DNA of 64,000 bases from Sphingopyxis sp. CCNWLW2. Its GTDB lineage: Bacteria; Pseudomonadota; Alphaproteobacteria; Sphingomonadales; Sphingomonadaceae. Made by a program: the position numbers and the translations under genes. A model generated the notes under the pieces. That model saw nothing but the letters and a program-made list of their open reading frames with translations, ran no database searches and was not told the DNA's origin. The stretch is from positions 1,116,001 through 1,180,000 of the forward strand of contig NZ_JBAWKJ010000002.1 of the NCBI RefSeq assembly GCF_037095755.1, in the 5' to 3' direction. Shown piece by piece: positions 26,880 through 36,639 of this stretch. Numbering within the stretch: the first letter of the stretch is position 1; every line of letters starts with the position of its first letter.

Positions 26880-26925
26880 GCACAGTTCCTTTTTTCTGAC
26901 TATGTCGTGAATGTTGAAAATTGCC

Positions 26926-28137
26926 CTAGTGCCCGTGGGCGGGGCTGGCAAGAGGGCTGGCATCGGCCGTGTGGCGAAGCGCCGCGTCGACCAAGACTTC
27001 CTCTGCAGCGCTGTAAGCCGACCGTGTCCCTTTCTGCCCCTCCGGCACCTGCGTGACGAAATAGGCAATGCCATCGCCGCCTTCAAGGTCGAACCAGAGC
27101 CCCGAACGCAATCCATAGGCATCGCCCGAATGACCGAGGCGCAAACGGCCGTCGCCGAACAGGTCGTCGCGGCATGCGGGGTCACGAAGCGCTGGACCGC
27201 CCGTGCTGTGCATAGCTATGCCATATTCGCAGAAAAAGCCGCCCGTCCCCTCGCCGCTCGTCGGATGCACGCGCGCCATCGCTTCGAGCCGCGCGAGGCT
27301 TTCGGGTTTCAAAAAGCTCTCGCCGCGGCGCAGCAGCATGATGCCGATGCGCGCGAGGCCGTTTGCCGAGATGCGAACCCCGCCCTGCGGGCTGAACCCC
27401 GCGCCATGGCGGGCGAGACGATAGGCGCCGAGGTCGCAGCTGCCGTTCGCTGCCGGCACGACCGGACAGGCCGGCCGCGCGCCCTTCATATCGTCGCGCA
27501 CGACATTGCCCTCGGCATCGTGCAGCACGACGGCACGCGCGACCGCCGCGTCGCTGCACGTAGGCCAGTTGAAACAGGCATCGAGGCCGAGCGGACGAAA
27601 AACGAGCCGCGTCATCGCCTGATCGAACCGCTCGCCGGTTGCGCCCTCGATCGCAGCGGCAACGACCGGATAATTGAAATTGGCATAAGCGAAGGCGCCG
27701 CCGGGCGCGCGCGCCTTGTCCCAGGCAGCGGGATTGCCGAGCGCGGTTTCGAGATCGGCGTCCAGCGGCAATGCATAGTCGGTATCGTCGTTGAGCCCCG
27801 AACGATGCCCCAGCAACTGCGCCAGGCTGATCGGCCGGTCGGGATAAGCGGGATGGCGCAGCCGCCAGCCGAGATAGTCCGACACATCGCGGTCGAGATC
27901 CAGCTTCTCCGCCTCGACCAGCCGCAGCACGCCGAGCGCGACGATCAGCTTCGAAACCGAGGCGACGCGCACCGGATCATCGGGCGTGATCGCGCGGCCG
28001 CTCGTTCGGTCGGCCTGCCCTTGGACGACGCGCGTCTCGACCTGTCCTTCGCGGTCGAAACGCACCGCCACCGCGGCCGGGATTGGGGCGGGAGCGGGCG
28101 ATGCGACCGAGGTCAGCAGGGCTAGAAGCGAGAGCAT
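26926..28137 (-). CDS. Serine hydrolase of the beta-lactamase/PBP4* family
   Basis: The protein is about 403 residues from ATG 28137 ([18 protein letters not shown], a likely signal peptide); ATG 28197 is possible but overlaps the upstream gene. Active-site elements are SVSK (Ser-x-x-Lys), the YAN motif in FAYANFNY, and HSG in [10 protein letters not shown] in place of KTG. This is the class-C-like group that includes esterases and D-aminopeptidases. It lies 31 bases behind the TPR protein gene and is probably co-transcribed with it. A role in antibiotic resistance is not implied. Confidence 0.82.
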   Translation of the reverse strand: MLSLLALLTSVASPAPAPIPAAVAVRFDREGQVETRVVQGQADRTSGRAITPDDPVRVASVSKLIVALGVLRLVEAEKLDLDRDVSDYLGWRLRHPAYPDRPISLAQLLGHRSGLNDDTDYALPLDADLETALGNPAAWDKARAPGGAFAYANFNYPVVAAAIEGATGERFDQAMTRLVFRPLGLDACFNWPTCSDAAVARAVVLHDAEGNVVRDDMKGARPACPVVPAANGSCDLGAYRLARHGAGFSPQGGVRISANGLARIGIMLLRRGESFLKPESLARLEAMARVHPTSGEGTGGFFCEYGIAMHSTGGPALRDPACRDDLFGDGRLRLGHSGDAYGLRSGLWFDLEGGDGIAYFVTQVPEGQKGTRSAYSAAEEVLVDAALRHTADASPLASPAHGH

Positions 28138-28168
28138 AGCGCCACTCTGCGCAGCACTCGGCCTAGCG

Positions 28169-29926
28169 TCAAGGCGCCGCTTTAACCGGGACGACACCCG
28201 AATCGCGGAGCGCGGCCGAGGCGCGCTGGATCACCACCGGGGTGATGATGAACCGGCCCAGCACCCGTTCGGGCGTCGCGTCGGCGGGCTGGCGCGTGTA
28301 GGCGAGCAGCCGCTGCCATTGCGCGCGCGCCGCCGCCACCTGCCCCTGCCGCGCCTGCACGATCGCGCGCACCATCATATATTGCGGCTCCATATTGCTC
28401 GGCGACGGCATGTGATCGAGGATCCGGCGCGCCTCATCCTGTTCGCCGCGTTCCGACAGGGTGAAGGCGAGCGTGACCGCCGGAACGCCGGGATAGGAGG
28501 AATCGAGCTGGAGCGACCGCCGGAGCAACAGCTCGCCCTCGGGCCCCATCCCGCACGTCAGTTTGAACAGGCCGAGAAACCCTGCCATGTCGGCATCATA
28601 GGGATTGAGCGCGATCGCGGCGTCGCCCATCGCATTACCGCCCGCGCAATTGCCCGTATAGAAATTGGCGCGCGCCATCGCGAACATGCCCGCGGCAGAA
28701 TTGGGGCTGCTTTCATAGGAGCGCTGCGCCAGCGCCCGAGCTTCGGCAAACGCCTCGCGCCCCGCCGGCGTCATCCGCTGCGGCTGCCAATCGCCATAGC
28801 GCACGAGCGACAGTGCGGTGAGCGTCACGGGATCGCGCGGGTTCGCCTTCAGCGTCGCGCGCAGACAGGCGTCAACCTGTTTCACGTTCGTGGTATTGCG
28901 CATCTGGCGCACCCGGTTGAACTGCGCGAGGCACGGGAAGCCGGGCGAGAAATTGTCGGGCTGGCGCTGGACCTGGTCGCGCACGATCACGCCATAATCG
29001 CCGGCAAGCTGCGCGATCAGCGGCTCGATGGCGGTAAATTCGGGCGTTTCATCCTGTGTCAGGCGCAATTGCTGCGACCAGATGGCGCGCTGGTCCGCGA
29101 CGCGGTTGAGAACGAGCGTGACGTCGGTATTGCCCTCGACCGTGCGGACGAGCGATGTGTCCAGCCGGTAGTCGCTTTTGCCGGGGGTGGCACTGCCGGG
29201 CGTCTTCGAACTCAAAAGGTCGACGAGATCGAAGCGCCGAAGCCCGTCGCGCAGCTTGCCGTCGAGGGCGCGGGCGAGGGCGCGCGATTCGGGCGAATTG
29301 CCCGCGGCCGGCGCGCTGACTTCGAGCAAGGGGACCGGCACCGGATCGCCGGCGAACAGCTGGTCGGATCCGCCGCGGAGCGTCCACAGCGTGAAGAGGG
29401 CAAGCGCGAGGAGGATGAGAACGACGATCCAGCGGCCAAAGTGGGCGCCGCGATCGGGCGCGCGCCGGACGCCGCCGCCGCGCCCCGTCGGCCGCCCCGC
29501 GGCGCCTGCGGTCTTGACGTCATCATCGCTCGCCAGGTCGTCGGCCGATCGCGCCGACGGCGGCGCCGCGCGATACTGGACGACGACTTCATAACTGCCC
29601 TGCGGGACGCGCAGCCGGTGGATCCACGGCGTATCGGCATAATAGCGGTCGAGAAGGCTGCGCAGACGCCCCACCATGACGCGCGGATAGCTGTCGACCG
29701 CCGGATCGAAATCTTCGCTGCGCCCGAGCGCCTCGGTCGCGATGGCATAGGCCTTGGGCGAGCTGCGCCCGCCACGAAGACGATGTTCGACAAGGAATTG
29801 GAGCAGCCGCGACAGCACCGGCGAGCGCGTGAACATCGGGGAATCGAGCAGCCTCTCGAGTTCTTCCGCGATGATCCGATCGACCTCGGCGGGGTCCTGT
29901 GTCTCGTTCGTTTTCGCCTGGTCCAT
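28169..29926 (-). CDS. Membrane protein with DNA-binding-like N-terminus and TPR-rich C-terminus
   Basis: 585 residues from ATG 29926. Residues 12-115 hold a conserved block (LLDSPMFTRSPVLSRLLQFL, KAYAIATEALGRSEDFDP, RVMVGRLRSLLDRYY, VPQGSYEV). It recurs at the head of many TPR and adenylate-cyclase-like proteins and resembles a transcriptional-regulator winged helix. A single helix (WIVVLILLALALFTLWTL, about 154-174) would place the rest outside the cytoplasm, where TPR-like helices occupy about 300-570. The layout recalls CadC-type one-component regulators. No function is established; a beta-lactamase-like hydrolase follows it. Confidence 0.7.
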   Translation of the reverse strand: MDQAKTNETQDPAEVDRIIAEELERLLDSPMFTRSPVLSRLLQFLVEHRLRGGRSSPKAYAIATEALGRSEDFDPAVDSYPRVMVGRLRSLLDRYYADTPWIHRLRVPQGSYEVVVQYRAAPPSARSADDLASDDDVKTAGAAGRPTGRGGGVRRAPDRGAHFGRWIVVLILLALALFTLWTLRGGSDQLFAGDPVPVPLLEVSAPAAGNSPESRALARALDGKLRDGLRRFDLVDLLSSKTPGSATPGKSDYRLDTSLVRTVEGNTDVTLVLNRVADQRAIWSQQLRLTQDETPEFTAIEPLIAQLAGDYGVIVRDQVQRQPDNFSPGFPCLAQFNRVRQMRNTTNVKQVDACLRATLKANPRDPVTLTALSLVRYGDWQPQRMTPAGREAFAEARALAQRSYESSPNSAAGMFAMARANFYTGNCAGGNAMGDAAIALNPYDADMAGFLGLFKLTCGMGPEGELLLRRSLQLDSSYPGVPAVTLAFTLSERGEQDEARRILDHMPSPSNMEPQYMMVRAIVQARQGQVAAARAQWQRLLAYTRQPADATPERVLGRFIITPVVIQRASAALRDSGVVPVKAAP

Positions 29927-30134
29927 GCTACCCTCAAATACCCCTGGCGGGCGGTGCGGGTGATACGCCAATCAACAAGCGCGGCCACCCATTGTTACTT
30001 CGACGTAACGGTAACAAGGCGGCCGCACGCCATATCAGAAGAAAAGCCCCTCGCCAATCTGCGAGGAAAAACGCGAAAACGGGTTAAGGATTGGTTATCA
30101 AATGGCAACATAGCGGCATGTGACCCCTTGTAAC

Positions 30135-30158
30135 TGCCACAGTTTCGAAACTGTGGCA
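30135..30158. promoter_or_regulatory. Perfect 24-base palindrome in the 29927-30257 gap
   Basis: TGCCACAGTTTC is followed directly by its exact reverse complement. Neither side has a T-run, so an operator is more likely than a terminator. It is about 210 bases upstream of the TPR protein start. The same 330-base gap also has TTGTTAC...GTAACAA (29992-30017), closer to that gene. No coding frame was found in the gap. Confidence 0.5.
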
Positions 30159-30257
30159 TCCTTTGGGCATCGCGGCATTCCTACGATGACGCGGTGTTGA
30201 GGCCAAAAGGCGAAAGGTGCGAGCTGGTCCCTGGCACCCTTCGATCCCCCTCAGGCC

Positions 30258-30965
30258 TCATTTCAAGACTTCGCCGGGCGGCCCGACAGCCCCACCTGTT
30301 CTGTCGCCCGGCAAGTCGACATCCCTCGCTCTCCCCTCAACGCGCCGTGCCGGCAACAGGCGCAGGGCAAGCGCTGCCACCATGACGCTACCAAAGACGA
30401 CGCCGACCAGCTGCTTGCCCGGATCGGCGCCAAAGGCTCGCCCGGCGTAGCTCGCGGTAAAAATGAACCAGATATAATAGATGCCGAACCGGTGCAGGCG
30501 TCCCCACCATTGGCCCAGCCGTCGCTGCCACCCGTCGGTCGAGGTCAGCGCCATCAGATAGAGCATCACATAGGCGAGGCCGCCGCCGATCAGCGACTGC
30601 CAGGTCCGCCCCGGCGCATAGACGATGACGTTGATGCCCAACGCGACGAGATGGATCGTATGGGCGAGCGCGAAGCCCAGCCCCCATTGCCGCCGCCGGC
30701 GAAGCAGCGCGCGCGTTGTCGCCCCCGGCCAGCGGCGCACCAGCGTCGATGCGAGAAATGCGACAAGGAACAGCGGCAGGCCGGCGCGCGCGGTCCATCG
30801 CGCAGCAAGCCCCGCGCGCTCGGCGGCATCGCCACCCGTAAGCAACCCCGCCGCCACCGCGAGCAGCCCGGCGGCGAGGCCGAGCCAGAGCGGGGTCCCG
30901 CGGCGGTCGAGCCAGCCGGTCAAATTCACGTGGCTTCGATGCGCAAGGCGCGCATGCACGCACAT
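30258..30965 (-). CDS. Ferric-reductase-like/MsrQ-like haem-binding membrane protein
   Basis: The protein has up to 235 residues; GTG 30929 is an alternative start. About six membrane helices are visible. Histidines in FALAHTIHLVALG and GRLHRFGIYYIWF are placed as haem ligands in the YedZ/MsrQ family. No MsrP partner gene lies next to it, so electron-transfer partner is unknown. The C-terminal 35 residues are hydrophilic. Confidence 0.7.
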   Translation of the reverse strand: MCVHARLAHRSHVNLTGWLDRRGTPLWLGLAAGLLAVAAGLLTGGDAAERAGLAARWTARAGLPLFLVAFLASTLVRRWPGATTRALLRRRRQWGLGFALAHTIHLVALGINVIVYAPGRTWQSLIGGGLAYVMLYLMALTSTDGWQRRLGQWWGRLHRFGIYYIWFIFTASYAGRAFGADPGKQLVGVVFGSVMVAALALRLLPARRVEGRARDVDLPGDRTGGAVGPPGEVLK

Positions 30966-31093
30966 GTCGGCTCGTCGGCGCCCAACGTCACATAACCAGA
31001 CATATTAGCGACCCCCATATTTCCTCTGTATATACGAAAGGGGCGCCGGTTTCCACCGACGCCCCATCGTTTTTCGTCAAAAAGATGCAGGAC

Positions 31094-31612
31094 TTAGGTT
31101 GTGGCGGGTGCCTTGCACGGACCAGTGTGGGTGCTGGTCATCTGCATGACCATTTCCATGTCGCCGCCGGTCGGAACCTTGCCCTTCGTCGTGATGGTGA
31201 CGTCGGTCTTCTTGGCTTCCATCGTGCCGGCCATCGCCATGTCGACCGTCTGGCCGTTCGCCGTGCAGGTGCCCGCGACGTCGATCTTGCCGCCCGCAAC
31301 GTCCTTCTTCGACCATTTGCACTCGCCGCCGTTGCCCGGCCCCTTGGCGAGTTCGGCCGCGACATCTTCCTTGTCGACCTGCTCCTGCGTGAAGCACTGG
31401 TCCATGCCGCTGGCGCCTTCCATCATCTTCGTCATCTGGTCTTTCGCTTCCGCCGGCATGCCGGGGACTTCGAATTTCACCAGCTTGACGTCGGTTTTCC
31501 AGTTACCGGCTTCGCGCTTCACCGGACCGCTGGTCGCAGCGGTCTCGCTCTTGCCGCAACCCGACACCGCGATGAGGGCGCCGATCGCGGCGACCGTCAG
31601 AAATTTCTTCAT
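31094..31612 (-). CDS. DUF3617-family lipoprotein
   Basis: 172 residues from ATG 31612, with AGGAGACAGGGT just upstream. The signal FLTVAAIGALIAVSGCGKS ends in a lipobox. The DUF3617 body has paired cysteines (MDQCFTQEQ, ECKWSKK, GTCTANG, GPCKAP) and the phrase GNWKTDVKLVKFEVPGMP. Function is unknown in the family. It diverges from uvrB with a short promoter region between. Confidence 0.82.
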   Translation of the reverse strand: MKKFLTVAAIGALIAVSGCGKSETAATSGPVKREAGNWKTDVKLVKFEVPGMPAEAKDQMTKMMEGASGMDQCFTQEQVDKEDVAAELAKGPGNGGECKWSKKDVAGGKIDVAGTCTANGQTVDMAMAGTMEAKKTDVTITTKGKVPTGGDMEMVMQMTSTHTGPCKAPATT

Positions 31613-31700
31613 ACCCTGTCTCCTGTGACTGTCCGTTTGGGGGTTCTGTTTTGATTCATTGCGATTGTGGACCCGCCCCATCGATACCATATTGGCGGCA

Positions 31701-33887
31701 ATGGCAATTCAGATTCGTACATCGCTCGATGAAATCGACACGGCGGAGGGCTATGTCCCGCATCGCCCGGCGCGCCCCGACAAGGTCGAAGGCGGCAAGC
31801 GATTCGAGCTAGTTAGCGACTATGAGCCCGCGGGCGACCAGCCAACCGCGATCAAGGAACTCGTCTCCACCGCGCTCGACGGCGAGCGCGATCAGGTGCT
31901 GCTCGGCGTCACGGGGTCGGGCAAGACCTTCACGATGGCGAAAGTCATCGACGAATTGCAGCGTCCCGCCCTCATCCTCGCACCGAACAAGATCCTCGCG
32001 GCGCAGCTTTATGGCGAGTTCAAGAGCTTCTTTCCGAACAATGCGGTCGAATATTTCGTCAGCTATTACGACTATTACCAGCCCGAGGCCTATGTGCCGC
32101 GGTCGGACACCTACATCGAGAAAGAGTCGAGCGTAAACGAGGCGATCGACCGCATGCGCCACTCGGCGACGCGCGCGCTGCTCGAACGCGACGATGTGAT
32201 CATCGTCGCGTCGGTATCGTGCCTCTACGGCATCGGCTCGGTCGAAACTTACTCCGCGATGATCTTCGACCTCAAAAAGGGCCAGGTCGCCGACAATCGC
32301 GAGATCATCCGCAAGCTCGTCGCGCTCCAGTACAAGCGCAACGACCAGGCCTTCGCGCGCGGCAATTTCCGCGTACGCGGCGACAGCCTCGAAATCTTCC
32401 CGTCGCACTATGAGGACATGGCGTGGCGCGTCAGCTTCTTCGGCGACGAGATCGAGGAGATCACCGAGTTCGACCCGCTGACGGGCAAGAAGATCGCGAC
32501 CCTCAACTATGTCCGCGTCTTCGCCAACTCGCACTATGTGACCCCGGGGCCGACGTTGAAGCAGGCGAGCGAGGCGATCCGGCACGAGCTGACCGAGCGG
32601 CTTAAGGAACTCGAGACCGAAGGGCGCCTGCTCGAGGCGCAGCGGCTCGAGCAGCGCACCAATTTCGACCTCGAGATGATCGCCGCGACGGGAAGCTGCG
32701 CCGGGATCGAGAATTACAGCCGCTTCCTCACCGGCCGCCTGCCCGGCGAGCCGCCGCCGACCCTGTTCGAATATCTTCCCGACAACGCATTGCTCTTCGT
32801 CGACGAGAGCCACCAGACGATCCCGCAGATCGGCGCGATGTCGAAGGGCGATCACCGCCGCAAGATCACCCTCGCCGAATATGGCTTCCGCCTGCCGAGT
32901 TGCATCGACAACCGCCCGCTGCGCTTCGCCGAATGGGACATGATGCGCCCGCAGACGGTCAGCGTGTCGGCGACTCCGGGCACGTGGGAAATGGACCGTA
33001 CGCAGGGCGTCTTCGCCGAACAGGTGATCCGCCCCACCGGCCTGATCGACCCGCCGGTCGAGATCAAGCCGGTCGAGGAACAGGTCGACGACCTGATCGT
33101 CGAGGCGAAGAAGACCGCCGCCGCGGGCTATCGCACCCTCGTCACGACGCTGACCAAGCGCATGGCCGAAGACCTCACCGAATTCCTCCACGAAGCGGGG
33201 CTGAAGGTCCGCTACATGCACTCCGACGTCGAGACGCTCGAGCGCATCGAGATCATCCGCGACCTCCGCCTTGGGGTGTTCGACGTGCTCATCGGCATCA
33301 ACCTGCTGCGCGAAGGGCTCGATATTCCCGAATGCGGGCTCGTCGCGATCCTCGACGCCGACAAGGAGGGTTTCCTGCGCAGCGAGACCAGCCTCGTCCA
33401 GACGATCGGCCGCGCCGCGCGCAACGTCGACGGCCGCGTCATCCTCTACGCCGACCGCATCACCGGCAGCATGGAACGCGCGATGCGCGAAACCGACCGC
33501 CGCCGCGAAAAGCAGGAAGCCTATAACGCCGAGCACGGCATCACCCCGACGACGATCAAGCGCAACATCGGCGACATCATCGCCCACGTCGCGTCGAAGG
33601 ATCAGGTCACGATCGACATCGGCGAGGACAAGCCCGCGCACATGGTCGGGCATAACCTCCGCGCCTATATCCAGGACCTGGAAAAGAAGATGCGCGACGC
33701 CGCCGCCGACCTCGAGTTCGAGGAAGCCGGGCGGCTCCGCGACGAGATCCGTAAACTGGAGGCCGACGAACTTGGCCTGCCCGTCGATCAACAAGTCGCG
33801 CCGCGCGTCGGGCGCTCGAACGAGGGTAAGCCGGGGACGCGCAAGGGGCGGTTCGGGAAGCAGAGCAAGACGAAGTGGGGGCGGTGA
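31701..33887 (+). CDS. uvrB: Excinuclease ABC subunit B
   Basis: The 728-residue protein is the DNA damage-verification helicase of nucleotide excision repair. It shows Walker [10 protein letters not shown], the beta-hairpin [14 protein letters not shown], helicase motifs [28 protein letters not shown] and TIGRAARN, and a C-terminal UVR domain near [23 protein letters not shown] 31701 gives the conserved N-terminus; the 14 upstream codons are non-coding. Confidence 0.97.
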   Translation: MAIQIRTSLDEIDTAEGYVPHRPARPDKVEGGKRFELVSDYEPAGDQPTAIKELVSTALDGERDQVLLGVTGSGKTFTMAKVIDELQRPALILAPNKILAAQLYGEFKSFFPNNAVEYFVSYYDYYQPEAYVPRSDTYIEKESSVNEAIDRMRHSATRALLERDDVIIVASVSCLYGIGSVETYSAMIFDLKKGQVADNREIIRKLVALQYKRNDQAFARGNFRVRGDSLEIFPSHYEDMAWRVSFFGDEIEEITEFDPLTGKKIATLNYVRVFANSHYVTPGPTLKQASEAIRHELTERLKELETEGRLLEAQRLEQRTNFDLEMIAATGSCAGIENYSRFLTGRLPGEPPPTLFEYLPDNALLFVDESHQTIPQIGAMSKGDHRRKITLAEYGFRLPSCIDNRPLRFAEWDMMRPQTVSVSATPGTWEMDRTQGVFAEQVIRPTGLIDPPVEIKPVEEQVDDLIVEAKKTAAAGYRTLVTTLTKRMAEDLTEFLHEAGLKVRYMHSDVETLERIEIIRDLRLGVFDVLIGINLLREGLDIPECGLVAILDADKEGFLRSETSLVQTIGRAARNVDGRVILYADRITGSMERAMRETDRRREKQEAYNAEHGITPTTIKRNIGDIIAHVASKDQVTIDIGEDKPAHMVGHNLRAYIQDLEKKMRDAAADLEFEEAGRLRDEIRKLEADELGLPVDQQVAPRVGRSNEGKPGTRKGRFGKQSKTKWGR

Positions 33888-33900
33888 GGCCCGCTTCGAC

Positions 33901-33916
33901 AAAACGTATACGTTTT
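33901..33916. promoter_or_regulatory. Perfect palindrome before the S10 peptidase
   Basis: AAAACGTATACGTTTT lies 13 bases after the uvrB stop and 68 bases before the peptidase start. It looks like a regulator operator; no regulator gene adjoins it. Confidence 0.5.
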
Positions 33917-33984
33917 CCGATGAGCGTCCTTGCTCCCGTCGCTTCGCCTGCCTAGGGTCCGCCCCGCAACGGGGAGAACCATCA

Positions 33985-35493
33985 ATGAAAACAGGTCTGT
34001 CGCTTATCGCCCTGGCGCTTGCCGCCACCACGCCTGCCGCGCTTTACGCGCAGGACAAGCCCGCTGACGAGAAGGCGAAAGCCGAGAAATCCGTCGATTA
34101 TGAGCCGCAAGTCCGCACGACAAAGCTGTCGGGCACCTTCGGCGGCCAGCGGATCAACTATGCCGCGACGATCGGCGAGACGATCATCAAGAACAAGGAT
34201 GGCGTTCCCGAAGTCGCGGTCGTCACCACCTCCTACGTCAAGGAGCCGCGTGATCCGAGCCGGCCGATCACCTTCCTGTTCAACGGCGGCCCCGGATCGG
34301 GCACCGTCTGGCTGATGATGGGGGCGTTCGGGCCGAAGCGTGTCGCGATCCCCGGCACCGGCGTCGACGACGGCGCGCCGCCCTATCCGATCGTCGACAA
34401 TCCCGATGCGCTGCTCGATGTGACCGATGTGGTCTTCATCGATCCGCCGGGCACGGGTTTCTCGCACCTGATCGGCAAGGCCGACCCCAAGGATTATTAC
34501 GGCGTCACGCAGGACGCGAAGCTCGTCGCCGAGGTGATCCGCCGCTGGCTCAACGACAACGGCCGCTGGAACAGCCCGAAATATCTCGGCGGCGAGAGCT
34601 ATGGCACGACGCGTTCGGCCGCGGTCGCGAACCAGCTGATGAACGAGACGTACAACGACGTCGCGCTGAACGGCATCATCCTGATTTCGACCGTGCTCGA
34701 TTTCGCGGCGGGCGCGGACACACCGGGCAACGAGCTGTCGCCGATCACCAATCTGCCGTCGATGGCGGTCACCGCGCTCTATCATGGCAAGGCGACCGCC
34801 GCGTCGCCCGAAGCCTTTGCCGAGGAAGCGCGGCAATGGGCGATCGGCCCGTATGCGACCGCCCTCCTCAAGGGCCAGAAATTGCAGGGTGAGGAGCGCG
34901 CCGCGATCCGCCGCGAGCTGTCGCGCTTCACCGGGCTATCGGAAACCTATCTCGAAAGCGCCGACCTCCGCGTCACGCCGAACCGTTTCTACAAGGAACT
35001 GCTCCGCGACCGTGGGCTCACCGTCGGCCGCCTCGACAGCCGCTACACCGGCAAGGATTATGACAGCGCGGGCGAAGGCCCCGACAACGACCCGAGCTTC
35101 TATGGCATCGACGCGAGCTATACCGCCGCGATCAACAGCTGGAGCCGCGACGGGCTGGGGTTCAAGACCGACCGCGAATATCAGTCGATCGGCCGCATCG
35201 GCGGGCAATGGGACTGGCGTATCGGCGATCGCGACAGCAATAGCTATCTGAATGTCGCACCCTATATCGGCCAGGCGCTACGCGAAAATTCGGGGCTGAA
35301 GGTGCTCGTCGCGCAGGGCTATTATGATTTCGCGACGCCCTTTTTCGCTGCCGAATATGCGCTGTCACGCACCGGCATCCCACAGGATCGCATCAGCTAC
35401 ACCTATTATGGCGCGGGCCACATGATGTATATTCGCGACGAGGACCGGCACAAATTATCGGCCGATATCCGCGCCTTCATCCGCGCGCGATAG
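33985..35493 (+). CDS. Serine carboxypeptidase-like peptidase, family S10
   Basis: The 502-residue protein has a Sec signal (LIALALAATTPAALYAQ). The oxyanion segment TFLFNGGPGSGTVW and nucleophile elbow GGESYGTTRS are characteristic of S10. The Asp lies in YYDFATPF and the His in GAGHMMY near the C-terminus. It would trim peptides in the periplasm. GGGGAGAACC precedes the start. A strong terminator follows, so it is a single-gene unit with its own palindromic upstream site. Confidence 0.9.
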   Translation: MKTGLSLIALALAATTPAALYAQDKPADEKAKAEKSVDYEPQVRTTKLSGTFGGQRINYAATIGETIIKNKDGVPEVAVVTTSYVKEPRDPSRPITFLFNGGPGSGTVWLMMGAFGPKRVAIPGTGVDDGAPPYPIVDNPDALLDVTDVVFIDPPGTGFSHLIGKADPKDYYGVTQDAKLVAEVIRRWLNDNGRWNSPKYLGGESYGTTRSAAVANQLMNETYNDVALNGIILISTVLDFAAGADTPGNELSPITNLPSMAVTALYHGKATAASPEAFAEEARQWAIGPYATALLKGQKLQGEERAAIRRELSRFTGLSETYLESADLRVTPNRFYKELLRDRGLTVGRLDSRYTGKDYDSAGEGPDNDPSFYGIDASYTAAINSWSRDGLGFKTDREYQSIGRIGGQWDWRIGDRDSNSYLNVAPYIGQALRENSGLKVLVAQGYYDFATPFFAAEYALSRTGIPQDRISYTYYGAGHMMYIRDEDRHKLSADIRAFIRAR

Positions 35494-35501
35494 GAACGAT
35501 C

Positions 35502-35529
35502 AGGGGCGCCGCGGGGGGCGCCCCTTTTT
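35502..35529 (+). terminator. Intrinsic terminator after the S10 peptidase
   Basis: AGGGGCGCC and GGCGCCCCT pair over a GCGGGG loop and are followed by TTTTT. Confidence 0.88.
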
Positions 35530-35533
35530 CGTT

Positions 35534-35983
35534 TCAGCGCAGCACGCCCGCCGCGGCCTGCCGCCGCGCGTAGAAGAAGAGCGCGATCAGGATCACCCAG
35601 ATCACGATGGCGAAATACATCGGGCCCGGACCGAAAAGCCCCGTGAACTCCTCCTTCTTCAGCACGAATTGATAGAGGGTCATCAACAGCAGCCCCGCCG
35701 CCGAGACGAGGAACGCGCTGACCGCATGCCGGCTGCGCATCAGCAGCAACAGCGACCCGGCAAAGCTTCCCCAGACGCCGAGCGCCCAGCCGATGTTGGC
35801 CCACATCGGGAAGTCGCCAAACCAGGCGATCTGCTCGGGCGTAAAGCCGCCCATCTCCTTCATATACCAGTCGCTCTTCATCTTTGCGAAGGTGTAGTCG
35901 GTCACCGCCATCAGATTCCACAGCAGGCCGAATATCCCGACCACCCACAGGTGCCAGGGCGTTTTGCGCACTTCGGTCATCAT
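35534..35983 (-). CDS. Four-helix hypothetical membrane protein
   Basis: 149 residues. Hydrophobic helices lie near 10-30, 62-82, 86-108 and 122-142. Conserved-looking polar loops are YMKEMGGFTPEQIAWFGDFP between helices 1 and 2. A sphingomonad membrane family without known function is the best description. It lies 20 bases after a TetR-type regulator on the same strand. Confidence 0.72.
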   Translation of the reverse strand: MMTEVRKTPWHLWVVGIFGLLWNLMAVTDYTFAKMKSDWYMKEMGGFTPEQIAWFGDFPMWANIGWALGVWGSFAGSLLLLMRSRHAVSAFLVSAAGLLLMTLYQFVLKKEEFTGLFGPGPMYFAIVIWVILIALFFYARRQAAAGVLR

Positions 35984-36003
35984 ATGTCTTCCCCTCCAGA
36001 AAG

Positions 36004-36639
36004 TCAGGCGAAGCTATCATCCTTTGCCGTCGCCATCAACGTGGTGATATAGTCACGCAATACAGCAATGTTGCGGTCGAAATAGCCGATGTCGCGGTAA
36101 GTGCGTGCCTGCATCACCGCGCCCTCCATCACCGTCAGCACGAATTCGCCGAGCGCCTTGCGGTCGACGTCCTTCGGCAGCCGGTCGGCGGCGGCATCGA
36201 AGCAACCCGCGATCGCGGTCGACCAATTGCTGAAGTTCGCCGCCATCAAATCGCGCACCACCGGGTCGGGCTCATGGATTTCGAGCGCGAGGCTGCCGAT
36301 CGGGCAACCATAGGTGCAATCGGTGACGATCAGGTGCGTGCGATAGCCTGCGAGCAGCGCGAATATCTTGTCGATCGGATCGTCGACCCCCTCCCAGTTC
36401 GGCGCGAGCAGCATCTCGTCGATCCCGTCGCGATAGAGTTCGAGCACCCCGACGAGCACATCCTGCTTGCCCGGAAAGAAATGATAGAGGCTGCCCGAAT
36501 GGACCTGGCTGCGCGAGAGGATGTCGGCGACCGAGGTCGAGAGATAGCCCTTCTCCCAGAACAGCTCCATCGCGGTCATCAGGATGCGCTGGCGGGTGTC
36601 GGCGGCGTTCAATGGCCTTCCCCTATCCGGCGCGATCAT
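36004..36639 (-). CDS. TetR/AcrR-family transcriptional regulator
   Basis: About 211 residues from ATG 36639. The helix-turn-helix is at residues 12-55 (ADTRQRILMTAMELFWEKGYLSTSVADILSRS... SGSLYHFFPGKQDVL). The ligand domain contains TDCTYGCPIGSLALE, with two Cys typical of the TetR_C branch sensing electrophiles. The longer frame to 36759 overlaps the upstream gene heavily. The start overlaps the end of the DUF5655 gene by 17 bases. Target is unknown; the following membrane protein is a candidate. Confidence 0.85.
   Translation of the reverse strand: MIAPDRGRPLNAADTRQRILMTAMELFWEKGYLSTSVADILSRSQVHSGSLYHFFPGKQDVLVGVLELYRDGIDEMLLAPNWEGVDDPIDKIFALLAGYRTHLIVTDCTYGCPIGSLALEIHEPDPVVRDLMAANFSNWSTAIAGCFDAAADRLPKDVDRKALGEFVLTVMEGAVMQARTYRDIGYFDRNIAVLRDYITTLMATAKDDSFA

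Noticed and set aside
27986..30133. 715-codon plus-strand frame opposite the TPR protein
   Set aside because: Antisense shadow with low-complexity Arg-rich sequence and no ribosome site or domain.
33271..33984. Upstream extension of the S10 peptidase into uvrB
   Set aside because: The extra codons are uvrB in another frame; a signal peptide begins at 33985.
31809..34031. 740-codon minus-strand frame opposite uvrB
   Set aside because: Complementary-codon shadow of a real gene; no recognisable domain.
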